Source: JBBQSN01 sp963825505
GTDB taxonomy: Bacteria > Actinomycetota > Actinomycetes > Actinomycetales > CAWJMD01
Assembly (NCBI GenBank): GCA_963825505.1
Contig: CAWGTL010000014.1
Coordinates: forward strand, 186,001 to 250,000
Direction: 5' to 3'
DNA length: 64,000 bases
A program made the translations under genes and the position numbers. The first letter of the stretch is position 1. Each line of letters starts with the position of its first letter. Positions 17,950-26,447 of this stretch are shown piece by piece. The notes beneath the pieces were generated by a model that saw only the letters and a list, made by a program, of their open reading frames with translations, ran no database searches and was not told the DNA's origin.

Positions 17950-19089
17950 TCAGGCGCGGGCCACGAAGTAGGCGTTGAAGGGGTCGTCGTCGAGGTCGAC
18001 CACCCGCACCTGGTGGAACCCGGCCTCGCCCAGCATCTGCTCGGCGAGCTGCACGCCCCACACCGTGCCGAGCCCGTCGCCGCCCTGCCCCAGCGACACC
18101 GACATGCAGTGGGTCACCGACGCCGCGTACAGGAACGATGCCCAGGGCAGGTCGAGGTTGTCCTCGAGCCGGCTGCTCGCCCTGACGTCGACCATGAGGA
18201 ACGTCCCGCCCGGACGCAGGCTCCGGCGCACGTTCTCGAGCACCGTGGCCGGGTGCGCCTGGTCGTGCACCGCGTCGAAGGCGGTGACGAGGTCGTAGGC
18301 CTGCTCGGCCGGTGCCGAGGCCACGTCGCACGCGACGAAGGCGGCGTTGGCCAGCCCCCAGGCGGCCGCCTCGACGCGAGCGGCAGCCAGCGCCTCCTCG
18401 GACAGGTCGAACCCGGTGAACCGGCTCGCCGGGAACTCGCGGGCGAGCAGGTTGATGGCGTGCCCCTCGCCGCAGCCGATGTCGGCGACGTCGATCCCTG
18501 CCCGCAGGGCGTCGGTGAGGCCGGTCAGCGGCACGATGCTGTCGACCAGCGAGGCGTCGTTGACGGCGGCGCTCTCGGCGGCCTGCAGCTCGTGGAAGCC
18601 GGGGTAGTCGTCGTAACCGAGTCCGCCTCCGGTGCGGAACTTCTCGACGAGCTTCGGCACGGCCTGCGCGATCACGACGACGAAGGACATCGTCCTGGCC
18701 AGGTTGTCGACGCCGGTGCCTGTGACGAACGGGGCGTGGTCCGGTGACAGCGCGTACCGCCGGCTCGCCGGGTCGTAGGTGACGAGCCCGGCCGTGGTGA
18801 CCCCGCCGAGCCACTCGCGGACGTAGCGCTCGTCGAGCCCGGCCGCGTCGGCGACCTGCTGGCTGGTGGCTGGTGGCAGCGCAGCGAGCCGGTCGAAGAG
18901 GCCGAGGTGGTACCCGAGCGCGGTCAGCACCACCACCGCGCCGTCGTCGAGGACCTGGAGCATCCGGTCGCCGACCTCCTGGGCGGCGACCTCCTGGGCA
19001 GCGACGTCCTGGGAGGACTGCTGGGCGGCCTCCCGGTCCTGGGTGCTGCTGTCCGTACCGGTGGTGGTGCGGTCGTCGGTGGTGGTCAT
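17950..19089 (-). CDS. Class I SAM-dependent methyltransferase, Rv2258c-like
   Basis: The protein of 379 residues starts with a Thr/Gln-rich tail that contains the duplicated segment VAAQEVAAQEV, encoded by a short tandem DNA repeat. A winged-helix domain (LFDRLAALPPATSQQVADAAGLDERYVREWL) precedes the methyltransferase domain with SAM motif VADIGCGEGHAINLLA. This architecture matches the Rv2258c-like group, whose substrates are largely unknown. GGAGGA lies seven nucleotides before the ATG. It lies 162 nt downstream of a LuxR regulator on the same strand and may be controlled by it. Confidence 0.82.
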   Translation of the reverse strand: MTTTDDRTTTGTDSSTQDREAAQQSSQDVAAQEVAAQEVGDRMLQVLDDGAVVVLTALGYHLGLFDRLAALPPATSQQVADAAGLDERYVREWLGGVTTAGLVTYDPASRRYALSPDHAPFVTGTGVDNLARTMSFVVVIAQAVPKLVEKFRTGGGLGYDDYPGFHELQAAESAAVNDASLVDSIVPLTGLTDALRAGIDVADIGCGEGHAINLLAREFPASRFTGFDLSEEALAAARVEAAAWGLANAAFVACDVASAPAEQAYDLVTAFDAVHDQAHPATVLENVRRSLRPGGTFLMVDVRASSRLEDNLDLPWASFLYAASVTHCMSVSLGQGGDGLGTVWGVQLAEQMLGEAGFHQVRVVDLDDDPFNAYFVARA

Positions 19090-19251
19090 GGCGTTCCTCC
19101 GCGGGATCGGTGCCGGACGTCCGCCCGGTGCTCCGCACGTTAGGAGCGGCACGACGACGTCCGCATCGGGCGGACCGTGCATCCCGTCCGCTGCGCCATG
19201 GGGTGTCGGGTGCAGGGCACAGGTGGCGACACCGCGCGGAGCGCGGCGGCA

Positions 19252-20790
19252 TCAAGGGGCGACGGCAGCGGCGAGGTCGTGCTCTCGCGCCCACGCGGCC
19301 GCACGGGTGCGCGACGAGACGCCGATCTTGGCGAACAGGTTGGCCAGGTGGCGCGAGACGGTCTTCTCGCTGATCACCAGGGTCCGGGCCACGTCGCGGT
19401 TGCTCGCACCGCCGGCGACGAGCGTGAGCACCTCCGCTTCGCGGGCGGTCAGCCCGCCGGGCAGGGCGCGAGGGGCCAGCCGCTCCACGTCCGGGACCGC
19501 GCCGAGCCGGCGGTAGATCTCTACCGCGCACGCGACGTCGGCGTCGGCGGCCTGGTTGTCGCCGAGCTGGCGGCGCGCACGGGCCAGGTGCTCGTGCACC
19601 TGGGCCGTGGCGTAACGGTGACGCTGCTCGCGGTGCACCGCCGCGGCGCGCTCGAGCAGGGCCAGTGCGTCGTCCCCACGACCCTGCTCGAGCAGCACCA
19701 GGGCGCGCGCGGTGGCTGCGCCGGCGACCAGGCCGGGGGCGTCGTAGGTCGCGGCGGTGGCGTCGGCCTCGTCGGCAAGCACCCCTGCCCCCTCGCGGTC
19801 GCCGGCCTCGAGCGCGAGCGCGACGGCGTCCGGGAGCAGGCGAGCGCGCTCGAGCCGGCCGGTGGCGGCGAGCGCGGCACGCAGTGAGGCGAGCGCCCGG
19901 CCCGGTCCGTGTCGCGATCGCTCGAGCAGGGCGTCGCCGGGCTGCGGGTCGACGCCCACCGAGCGGGCGTCGTCGTAGGCCTCACGGGCCCCCTCGAGGT
20001 CGCCGCGCAGCCGGCGCACGTCGCCGAGCGCGTGGTAGCCGGCGCCGGCGAGCCAGCCGTGCGAGCCGACCAACCCGTCGCTGCGCTGTCCGAGCTCGGC
20101 CTCCACGACGTCCCAGTCGCCCTCGGCCCCCACGAGCTGGAGCTGGTGCACCCGGGCCACCCCCGCGTAGCCGAAGGTGGACGACAGCGGCGCGGCCCAC
20201 CGCTGCAGGGCGTCGGTCCAGGCCCGCATCCGGGCGTGGTCGCCCAGCGCCTCGCACAGGTGGATCACCGTGCAGTAGACGTCGCCCGACCACAGCGGAG
20301 GGACCTCGCCGGCCAGCACGGGCAGCATCGCCTCGTCGAGGTCGCCGAAGCCGTCCTGGGTCCGTCCCTCTCGCACAGCGGCCATGCCGGACAGCACCAG
20401 CGAGAAGCAGGTGAGGGCCGCGTCGTCGTGCTCGCGGGCGAGCCGGCCGATCTCCACCGCCGCCGCGCGGGCGGGTCCGGGGTCGCCCTCGACGTCCATC
20501 ACCAGGGCCGCCTCGAGGTACGCGAGGTACCCGTGGTCCGGCCCGGTGGGCAGGTCGGCCAGCAGCCGCCTGGCACGGTTCATCCAGCCGGCGACCACGC
20601 CGAGGTCCCCGCGCGCACCCCACTCGAGGGCGAGCCGCAGCGCCTGCCTGGCGGCCTCGTCGGGGCGGCCGTCGGCGAGCAGGCGTCGGTAGAGCTGCTC
20701 GGAGGCTGCCATCGAGGCGACGCCGTCACCTCGCCACCACGCACGCTCGGCCGCCACCTCGAGCTCGGCGGTCGGTACGGCGGGATCCAT
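19252..20790 (-). CDS. LuxR-family transcriptional regulator with long TPR-like region
   Basis: The 512-residue protein is helical over residues 1-440, with repeats resembling tetratricopeptides (for example DDALALLERAAAVHREQ), and ends in a LuxR helix-turn-helix (LTAREAEVLTLVAGGASNRDVARTLVISEKTVSRHLANLFAKIGVSSRTRAAAWA). There is no ATPase domain, unlike MalT/LAL proteins. GGAGGA precedes the ATG at 20790. The adjacent methyltransferase is the most likely target. The ligand is unknown. Confidence 0.8.
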   Translation of the reverse strand: MDPAVPTAELEVAAERAWWRGDGVASMAASEQLYRRLLADGRPDEAARQALRLALEWGARGDLGVVAGWMNRARRLLADLPTGPDHGYLAYLEAALVMDVEGDPGPARAAAVEIGRLAREHDDAALTCFSLVLSGMAAVREGRTQDGFGDLDEAMLPVLAGEVPPLWSGDVYCTVIHLCEALGDHARMRAWTDALQRWAAPLSSTFGYAGVARVHQLQLVGAEGDWDVVEAELGQRSDGLVGSHGWLAGAGYHALGDVRRLRGDLEGAREAYDDARSVGVDPQPGDALLERSRHGPGRALASLRAALAATGRLERARLLPDAVALALEAGDREGAGVLADEADATAATYDAPGLVAGAATARALVLLEQGRGDDALALLERAAAVHREQRHRYATAQVHEHLARARRQLGDNQAADADVACAVEIYRRLGAVPDVERLAPRALPGGLTAREAEVLTLVAGGASNRDVARTLVISEKTVSRHLANLFAKIGVSSRTRAAAWAREHDLAAAVAP

Positions 20791-20869
20791 CGGCTCCTCC
20801 CTGCGACAGCGTACGCGGCCGCCACGCCCGTTTGACGGTCCGCGCCGGTGGTCACGAGGATGATCGGGA

Positions 20870-20888
20870 GGCCTCCGCTCCGGAGGCC
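20870..20888 (+). other. Small perfect hairpin in a divergent intergenic region
   Basis: GGCCTCCG and CGGAGGCC pair perfectly around a three-base loop, 26 nt before the DUF6069-like gene. It lies in the 124-nt divergent region shared with the LuxR gene and could be an operator or an mRNA hairpin. Confidence 0.35.
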
Positions 20889-20914
20889 GGCACGAGCACC
20901 CGGGGGACCTGCCG

Positions 20915-21361
20915 ATGACGATCCGCTCCACCACCGATCCCGCGTCCCGACCGATCCCACCCGGTGCGGCAGTGCGCCCCGGCGTCGTCGCCCTGGTGAC
21001 GGCGATCGTCGTCAACATCGTGATCGTGGTGATCTCCCGCGCCACCGGCGCCCGCCTCGTGGTCACCCAGGGCGGCGCCGAGACCGAGATCGGCGTCCCC
21101 GCCGTGATGGCCCTGACGGTCGGATCACTGGTGGTGGGCACCGTGGTGCTCGCCCTTGCCGGCCGGTGGGGTGCGCACGCGTGGAACCTGCTCGCGTGGG
21201 CCGGTCTCGGCATCGGCGTGGTCTCCGCGGCGCTGCCCCTGCTGGCCGACGCCGACACGTCCACCCGCCTCACGCTCGCGGTGATGCACGTGGTGGTCGG
21301 GTTCTCCTGGCTGCTGGCGGTGCGGCGCGCGCTGCCCGCGGACGTGCGCGCGGACGCCTGA
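20915..21361 (+). CDS. DUF6069-like four-helix membrane protein
   Basis: The 148-residue protein has four hydrophobic helices at about residues 22-42, 62-82, 88-108 and 118-137 with short loops, the layout of the DUF6069 family in actinobacteria. Function is unknown. GGGGGACCTGCCG precedes the ATG. It is transcribed divergently from the LuxR gene and convergently with the MarR gene, whose stop lies 12 nt away. Confidence 0.65.
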   Translation: MTIRSTTDPASRPIPPGAAVRPGVVALVTAIVVNIVIVVISRATGARLVVTQGGAETEIGVPAVMALTVGSLVVGTVVLALAGRWGAHAWNLLAWAGLGIGVVSAALPLLADADTSTRLTLAVMHVVVGFSWLLAVRRALPADVRADA

Positions 21362-21373
21362 CCGGCATCGCAC

Positions 21374-21871
21374 CTAGCCGTCGAAGGGCGCGACCAGGCG
21401 GCGCAGCGTGCCCACGAGGGCGTCGCGCTCGTCGTCGTCGAGCCGGCCGAGCAGCTGGTGCTCGCGCCGCACGAGGTCGGCGACGGCGGAGTCGACCCGC
21501 TCGCGTCCGGCGTCGGTGAGCCGCACGATGACGCCGCGCCGGTCACCCGGGTCGGGGAAGCGCTGCACGAGCCCCTGCGCCGCCAGCCGGTCGACCCGGT
21601 TGGTCATCGTCCCGCTGGTGACCAGCGTCTGGGTGACGAGCTGGCCGGGGGAGAGCTGGTAGGGCCGGCCGGCCCGCCTGAGCGCCGCCAGCACGTCGAA
21701 CGCCCACGACTCCAGCCCGTGCGCCGCGAAGGCCGCGCGCCGGGCCCGGTCGAGGTGGCGCGAGAGCCGGTCGACCCTGGAGAGCACCTCGAGCGGCGAC
21801 ACGTCGAGGTCCGGCCGCTCGCGGCGCCAGGCGGCCACGATCCGGTCGACCTCGTCCGCCGGTCCCGTCAC
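21374..21871 (-). CDS. MarR-family transcriptional regulator
   Basis: The 165-residue protein has the MarR winged helix: AFAAHGLESWAFDVLAALRRAG, then the recognition helix region SPGQLVTQTLVTSGTMTNRVDRLAAQGLVQRFPDPGDRRGVIVRLTDAGRE, where the DRRG wing is diagnostic. Typical MarR proteins repress their own gene and respond to phenolic or lipophilic ligands. A perfect 17-bp palindrome and a TATCCT box lie just upstream of the GTG start, so autoregulation is likely. Confidence 0.88.
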   Translation of the reverse strand: MTGPADEVDRIVAAWRRERPDLDVSPLEVLSRVDRLSRHLDRARRAAFAAHGLESWAFDVLAALRRAGRPYQLSPGQLVTQTLVTSGTMTNRVDRLAAQGLVQRFPDPGDRRGVIVRLTDAGRERVDSAVADLVRREHQLLGRLDDDERDALVGTLRRLVAPFDG

Positions 21872-21877
21872 CGGACC

Positions 21878-21907
21878 AGGATAGGCAGCCCGTCGAGAAT
21901 CTCGACG
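21878..21907 (-). promoter_or_regulatory. MarR promoter with palindromic operator
   Basis: CGTCGAGAATCTCGACG at 21891-21907 is a perfect palindrome around a central A. On the minus strand TATCCT (21883-21878) lies six nucleotides before the GTG, so the palindrome falls over the -35 region of a probably leaderless promoter. This is the expected place for an autorepressor site. Confidence 0.6.
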
Positions 21908-21949
21908 CCGAGAGTCTTGATCGTGTGGCCGCCCCAGCCCCGGACGTGA

Positions 21950-22468
21950 TCAGCAGGTCCCGAGAGCGGCGTCCTGCTGGTCCTGGAGCGGCACCACGGC
22001 GTCGTTCGCTGCGGTGATCTCGTCGAGCGGGTCGCCGTCGGGGGCCCCTTCGGTGAACAGCCGGTCCTGCTCGACGTACAGCTCGAGCACCTGGACCTGC
22101 AGGCGCGCCACCTCCTGCAGGCAGGGCACGCCGCCCGCCGCGATCGCCGCCTCCAGGCGGGGGATGTCGGTGCGGGCCAGCTCGGCGACGCGGCTCGTGA
22201 CCTCGGTGAGGCAGGTCAGGTCGGTGCTCGACGGGCAGGCGACGCGCTCGTCGAGCAGGGCGGCGGTGGCGCCCAGGTTCGCCGAGAGCGTCTCCTGCAG
22301 CGCGACCCCGGGGTCCTCGGTGGGCGACGGCGTCGCGGAGGCCGTGGCCGACGTGGTCGTGCTCGTTGCGGTGGTGGGCGTCGGGTCAGCGGGCTCGTCC
22401 CCGCCGCTGCAGCCGGACGCGAGCGCGGCCACCAGGGCCGCCGTCACCAGGATCTGTCGTGCGCGCAC
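21950..22468 (-). CDS. Small secreted lipoprotein, function unknown
   Basis: A signal peptide with lipobox ALASGC (Cys at residue 20) is followed by a Thr/Ser/Pro-rich linker of about 30 residues and a helical domain with several cysteines (ACPSSTDLTC, GVPCLQE, C-terminal GTC). The cysteine spacing suggests disulfides in the exported domain. I do not recognise the family. It is the only gene between the MarR and korB genes. Confidence 0.6.
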   Translation of the reverse strand: MRARQILVTAALVAALASGCSGGDEPADPTPTTATSTTTSATASATPSPTEDPGVALQETLSANLGATAALLDERVACPSSTDLTCLTEVTSRVAELARTDIPRLEAAIAAGGVPCLQEVARLQVQVLELYVEQDRLFTEGAPDGDPLDEITAANDAVVPLQDQQDAALGTC

Positions 22469-22606
22469 TGCGGTTCCTCCCCGTCGTGGAGGTCCGGGCG
22501 ATCTGTCACCCCGTGCGCCGGACCGGCCCCCATCCCATCAGATCGGGCCGGGACGCCGTCCTCCGCGTCCCCAGGGCGGCCGGCGGGTCCGACCCCGCGG
22601 TCAGGG

Positions 22607-23701
22607 TCAGGCGACGGTCCAGGTGTCCTGTCCGAGCAGCAGCTCGTCGAGGGCGGCGTCGGTGGTGCGCGGCTCGTCGGCACCGCCGTAGCCGGCCCCG
22701 GTGATCTGCGACCGCACGACGTCGTCGTAGGCGGGCCGCTCGACCTGCCGGAACACGCCCACCGGCACGGCGGCCATGGTCGGGTCGTCCAGGCGCGAGA
22801 TCGCGAACGCCTGCGTGGGGTCGTCGGCGGTGGCGTCGTGCACGACCGGCTCGCGGCCGTCCAGCTCGTCGACGGGGACGACCTCCACGCCGCCGGACGC
22901 GGACCGGACGACCGCCTGGCGGTTGCCCTCGGTGCCGAACAGGACCGGCTGACCCTGGTCGAGGTGCACCAGCCGCGCCTCGGCCTGCTCGCGGTCCTTG
23001 AGCACGTCGAACGCACCGTCGTTGAAGATCGGGCAGTTCTGGTAGATCTCGACGAGTGCCGAACCCCGGTGCGCCACAGCGTTCCTCAGCACCTGCTGCA
23101 GGTGCTTGCGGTCGGAGTCCATCGTCCGGGCGACGAAGGTGGCCTCGGCGCCCAGGGCCAGGGAGACCGGGTTGAACGGGTGGTCGGCCGAGCCGGCGGG
23201 CGTCGACTTGGTGACCTTGCCGACCTCGGACGTGGGCGAGTACTGACCCTTGGTGAGGCCGTAGATCCGGTTGTTGAACAGCAGGATCGTCAGGTTCACG
23301 TTGCGCCGCATGGCGTGGATGAGGTGGTTGCCGCCGATCGACAGCGCGTCGCCGTCGCCGGTGACCACCCAGACGTTGAGGTCGGGACGCGACACGGCGA
23401 GCCCGGTGGCGATCGCCGGAGCGCGCCCGTGGATCGAGTGCAGCCCGTAGGTGTCGAGGTAGTACGGGAACCGCGACGAGCAGCCGATGCCGGAGACGCA
23501 GACGACGTTCTCGCGCTTGATCCCGAGCTCGGGCATGAACGCCTGGACGGCGGCGAGGATGGCGTAGTCGCCGCAACCGGGGCACCAGCGCACCTCGGCG
23601 CCGGCGGTGAAGTCCTTCTTGGACAGCGCCTCTGCGTCACCGAGGGTCGGCACACCCTCCAGGCCGGTGCGGACGGACGGGAGCCCCAGGCTGGTGGTCA
23701 C
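22607..23701 (-). CDS. korB: 2-oxoglutarate:ferredoxin oxidoreductase beta subunit
   Basis: KorB holds thiamine diphosphate and an iron-sulfur cluster and works with KorA to convert 2-oxoglutarate to succinyl-CoA with reduction of ferredoxin. The 364-residue protein has RWCPGCGDYAILAAVQ, CVSGIGCSSRFPYYLDTYGLHSIHGRA and the TPP motif GDGDALSIGGNHLIHAMRRN with LLFNNRIYGLTKGQYSPTS. The GTG start overlaps the korA stop as GTGA. It belongs to the oxygen-tolerant KorAB type found in mycobacteria and Streptomyces. Confidence 0.92.
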   Translation of the reverse strand: MTTSLGLPSVRTGLEGVPTLGDAEALSKKDFTAGAEVRWCPGCGDYAILAAVQAFMPELGIKRENVVCVSGIGCSSRFPYYLDTYGLHSIHGRAPAIATGLAVSRPDLNVWVVTGDGDALSIGGNHLIHAMRRNVNLTILLFNNRIYGLTKGQYSPTSEVGKVTKSTPAGSADHPFNPVSLALGAEATFVARTMDSDRKHLQQVLRNAVAHRGSALVEIYQNCPIFNDGAFDVLKDREQAEARLVHLDQGQPVLFGTEGNRQAVVRSASGGVEVVPVDELDGREPVVHDATADDPTQAFAISRLDDPTMAAVPVGVFRQVERPAYDDVVRSQITGAGYGGADEPRTTDAALDELLLGQDTWTVA

Positions 23702-25599
23702 GACATCTCCTTCGCGTGCAGCTGGATCTGCTCGACCAGCTCGGCCGACGAGAACGGCACGCCGCGCACGCGCGAGTGGCTCTGCACGTCGACGAGGTAC
23801 CTCGCCCGCAGCAGCAGGGCGAGCTGTCCCGAGTTCATCTCGGGGACGACGACCCGCTCGTAACGGCGCAGCACCTCGCCGAGGTCGGCGGGGAACGGGT
23901 TCAGGTGGCGCAGGTGGGCGCGCGCCACGCTGATGCCCTCGTTGCGGGCGATCCGGCACGCCGCCGCGATCGGCCCGTAGGTGGAGCCCCAGCCGAGGAA
24001 GAGCAGCGGTGCCGGTCCGACGCCGTTGGCCGCCCCCGGGTCGTCGACCTCGAGGTCGGGCACCTGCACGCCATCGACCTTGGCGGCGCGCAGCCGGGTC
24101 ATCAGCTCGTGGTTGTCGGGGTCGTACGAGATCTCGCCGGTGATGTGCGCCTTCTCGATGCCGCCGATCCTGTGCTCCAGACCGGCCACTCCCGGCGGTG
24201 CCCACGGGCGGGCCAGGGTGGCCTCGTCGCGCACGTACGGCATGAAGACGGGCTTGCCCTTGGCGTCCTCGGCGTTCGGCTCGCTGGCGAACTCGACCGT
24301 GAGGTCGGGCAGCGACGACACCGACGGCACGTGCCACGGCTCGGAGCCGTTGGCGAGGTAGCCGTCCGAGAGCAGCAGCACCGGGGTGCGGTAGGTGATG
24401 GCGATCCGGACGGCCTCGACCGCGGCGTCGAAGCAGTCGACCGGCGACTGCGGCGCCACGACCGGCACCGGCGCCTCGCCGTTGCGGCCGAACATCGCCT
24501 GCAGCAGGTCGGCCTGCTCGGTCTTGGTGGGCATCCCGGTCGACGGCCCGCCGCGCTGGACGTCGACGACGACGAGCGGCAGCTCGAGCGAGGCGGCCAG
24601 TCCGATCGTCTCGGCCTTGAGCGCCAGGCCCGGGCCGGACGTGGACGTGACGCCGAGCGCCCCGCCGTACGCGGCGCCGAGCGCCATGCCGACGGCGCCG
24701 ATCTCGTCCTCGGCCTGCAGGGTCGTGACGCCGTGGGACTTGAGGCCGGAGAGCGTGTGCAGGATGTCGGACGCGGGGGTGATCGGGTACGAGCCGAGCA
24801 CCAGCCGCAGGCCCGCGCGGTGGGCGGCGGCGACCAGGCCGTACGCGAGCGCGGTGTTGCCGGTGACGTTGCGGTAGGTGCCGGCCGGGCTCGGGGCGGG
24901 CGCGACGGTGTAGCGGACCGCGAAGCCCTCGATCGTCTCGCCGTAGGCCCAGCCGGCGCGCAGCGCGGTGAGGTTGGCCTCGAGGATCACCGGCTTGCGG
25001 GCGAACTTCGACACCAGGAACGCCTCGGTGCCGGTGGTCGGCCGGTCGTACAGCCACGACAGCAGGCCGAGGCTGAACATGTTCTTGCTGCGCTCGGCGT
25101 CCTTGCGGGTGAGATCGAGCCCCTCGAGCGCCTTCACCGTCATCGACGTCAGCGGCAGCGCGTGCACCCGGTAGGACTCCAGCGAGCCGTCCTCGAGCGG
25201 GTCGGACGCGTAGCCGACCTTGGTCAGCGCGCGGGTGGTGAACTCGTCCGAGTCGACGATGACGGTGCCCCCGCGGGGCAGGTCGCCGATGTTGGCCTTG
25301 AGCGCCGCCGGGTTCATGGCCACCAGCACGTCGGGCGCGTCGCCGGGGGTGAGGACGTCGTGGTCGGCGAAGTGCAGCTGGAAGCTGGAGACGCCCGGCA
25401 GCGTGCCCGCGGGGGCGCGGATCTCGGCGGGGAAGCTCGGCAGCGTCGCGAGGTCGTTGCCCAGCGCGGCGGTCTCGGCGGTGAACCGGTCGCCGGTGAG
25501 CTGCATGCCGTCGCCGGAGTCGCCGGCGAACCGGATCACGACGCGTTCCAGCGCCTCGACCGGACGATCGGTCGTGTCGGCCGTCTCCTGCGTCGTCAT
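23698..25599 (-). CDS. korA: 2-oxoglutarate:ferredoxin oxidoreductase alpha subunit (gamma-alpha fusion)
   Basis: The 633-residue protein fuses the gamma domain (RFAGDSGDGMQLTGDRF, residues about 22-40) to the alpha domain (LGSYPITPASDILHTL, QAEDEIGAVGMALGAAYGG, TSTSGPGLALKAETIGLA, VQRGGPSTGMPTKTEQADL). This fusion is typical of actinobacterial KorA. With KorB it runs a TCA-cycle step without NAD and gives reduced ferredoxin, a possible donor for the NuoEFG-less complex I in this window. ATG at 25599 follows a purine-rich GGGACGCG. Confidence 0.93.
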   Translation of the reverse strand: MTTQETADTTDRPVEALERVVIRFAGDSGDGMQLTGDRFTAETAALGNDLATLPSFPAEIRAPAGTLPGVSSFQLHFADHDVLTPGDAPDVLVAMNPAALKANIGDLPRGGTVIVDSDEFTTRALTKVGYASDPLEDGSLESYRVHALPLTSMTVKALEGLDLTRKDAERSKNMFSLGLLSWLYDRPTTGTEAFLVSKFARKPVILEANLTALRAGWAYGETIEGFAVRYTVAPAPSPAGTYRNVTGNTALAYGLVAAAHRAGLRLVLGSYPITPASDILHTLSGLKSHGVTTLQAEDEIGAVGMALGAAYGGALGVTSTSGPGLALKAETIGLAASLELPLVVVDVQRGGPSTGMPTKTEQADLLQAMFGRNGEAPVPVVAPQSPVDCFDAAVEAVRIAITYRTPVLLLSDGYLANGSEPWHVPSVSSLPDLTVEFASEPNAEDAKGKPVFMPYVRDEATLARPWAPPGVAGLEHRIGGIEKAHITGEISYDPDNHELMTRLRAAKVDGVQVPDLEVDDPGAANGVGPAPLLFLGWGSTYGPIAAACRIARNEGISVARAHLRHLNPFPADLGEVLRRYERVVVPEMNSGQLALLLRARYLVDVQSHSRVRGVPFSSAELVEQIQLHAKEMS

Positions 25600-25727
25600 C
25601 GCGTCCCTTACCGTCGTCGCGCCGTAAAGTCCAGCATCTCTCCCTACGCCATCGTAGGCTCCCGTCTCCGCGCGGGCGCGCAGGCCCAGCAGCTGGGATG
25701 CGGATCGGCGGACCGACGGGGTGCATC

Positions 25728-25757
25728 TTGACGCGCTCGCACCGAGGCATCATGATG
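25728..25757 (+). promoter_or_regulatory. Promoter and palindrome of the VapBC operon
   Basis: TTGACG (25728-25733) and CATGAT (25751-25756) are 17 nt apart. The -10 lies inside the perfect palindrome CATCATGATG (25748-25757), which is a good candidate for binding by the antitoxin. The GTG start is five nucleotides further on. Confidence 0.55.
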
Positions 25758-25762
25758 TGTCG

Positions 25763-26017
25763 GTGCGGACCACCCTGACCATCGACGACGACGTCGCGCG
25801 TCTGATCGACGAGGCCGTCCACCGCGAGCGCCGCCCGATGAAGCAGGTGGTCAACGACGCCCTGCGGCGTGCCCTCGAGCCGGCCGTGGCGGCTGAGCGG
25901 TTCACGGTCGAGGTGCACCACTCCGCGCTCGTCGCGGGCATCGATCCCGGGGCGCTGAACGGGCTGGCCGACGACCTCGCCGACGACGACCAGATCGCCT
26001 CGGCCACGCGCGGGTGA
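25763..26017 (+). CDS. vapB: VapB-type ribbon-helix-helix antitoxin
   Basis: The 84-residue protein starts with VRTTLTIDDDVARLIDEAVHRERRPMKQVVNDALRRAL, a ribbon-helix-helix DNA-binding domain. The acidic C-terminus (DDLADDDQIASATRG) would wrap the toxin. The gene overlaps vapC by the four bases GTGA, the usual coupling. The GTG at 25763 fits the conserved N-terminus; an upstream ATG-like start would add a meaningless tail. Confidence 0.82.
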   Translation: MRTTLTIDDDVARLIDEAVHRERRPMKQVVNDALRRALEPAVAAERFTVEVHHSALVAGIDPGALNGLADDLADDDQIASATRG

Positions 26018-26442
26018 TCGTTCCCGACGTCAACCTGCTGCTGTACGCCCACACCGACGCGTTCCGCGCCCACGAGAGAGCACGCGCGTGGTGGGAGCAG
26101 GCGATGTCCGGCACCCGCGCCGTCGGGCTGTGCGACGCCACCGTCCTGGGCTTCCTCCGGCTCGTCACCAGTCGTCGCGTGCTCTCGACGCCGATGGCCG
26201 CCGATCGTGCGGTCGGGCTCGTCGAGGGGTGGCTCGACCGACCCGTCACCCGGTACCTGACCTCCGACGAGCGGCACGTCCGGGTGACGCTCGGGCTGCT
26301 GCGGCAGGCGGGTGTCGCGGGCAACCTCACGACCGACGCGCAGATCGCGGCGCACGCCCTGGTCTCGGACGGCGAGGTCCATTCCAACGACACCGACTTC
26401 GGCCGCTTCGCTGACCTGCGCTGGGTGAACCCGCTCGCCTGA
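26014..26442 (+). CDS. vapC: VapC-type PIN-domain ribonuclease toxin
   Basis: The PIN domain is recognisable from VPDVNLLLYA (Asp5), AGNLTTDAQIAAHAL (Asp108) and HSNDTDFGRF (Asp126/Asp128), the acidic residues that bind Mg2+ for RNA cleavage. The TSRRVLSTP segment is also typical of VapC toxins in this group. The gene starts with GTG overlapping the antitoxin stop. The full 142-residue length and intact motifs suggest it is functional, unlike the second VapC at 45835-46027. Confidence 0.88.
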   Translation: MIVPDVNLLLYAHTDAFRAHERARAWWEQAMSGTRAVGLCDATVLGFLRLVTSRRVLSTPMAADRAVGLVEGWLDRPVTRYLTSDERHVRVTLGLLRQAGVAGNLTTDAQIAAHALVSDGEVHSNDTDFGRFADLRWVNPLA

Positions 26443-26447
26443 CGACG

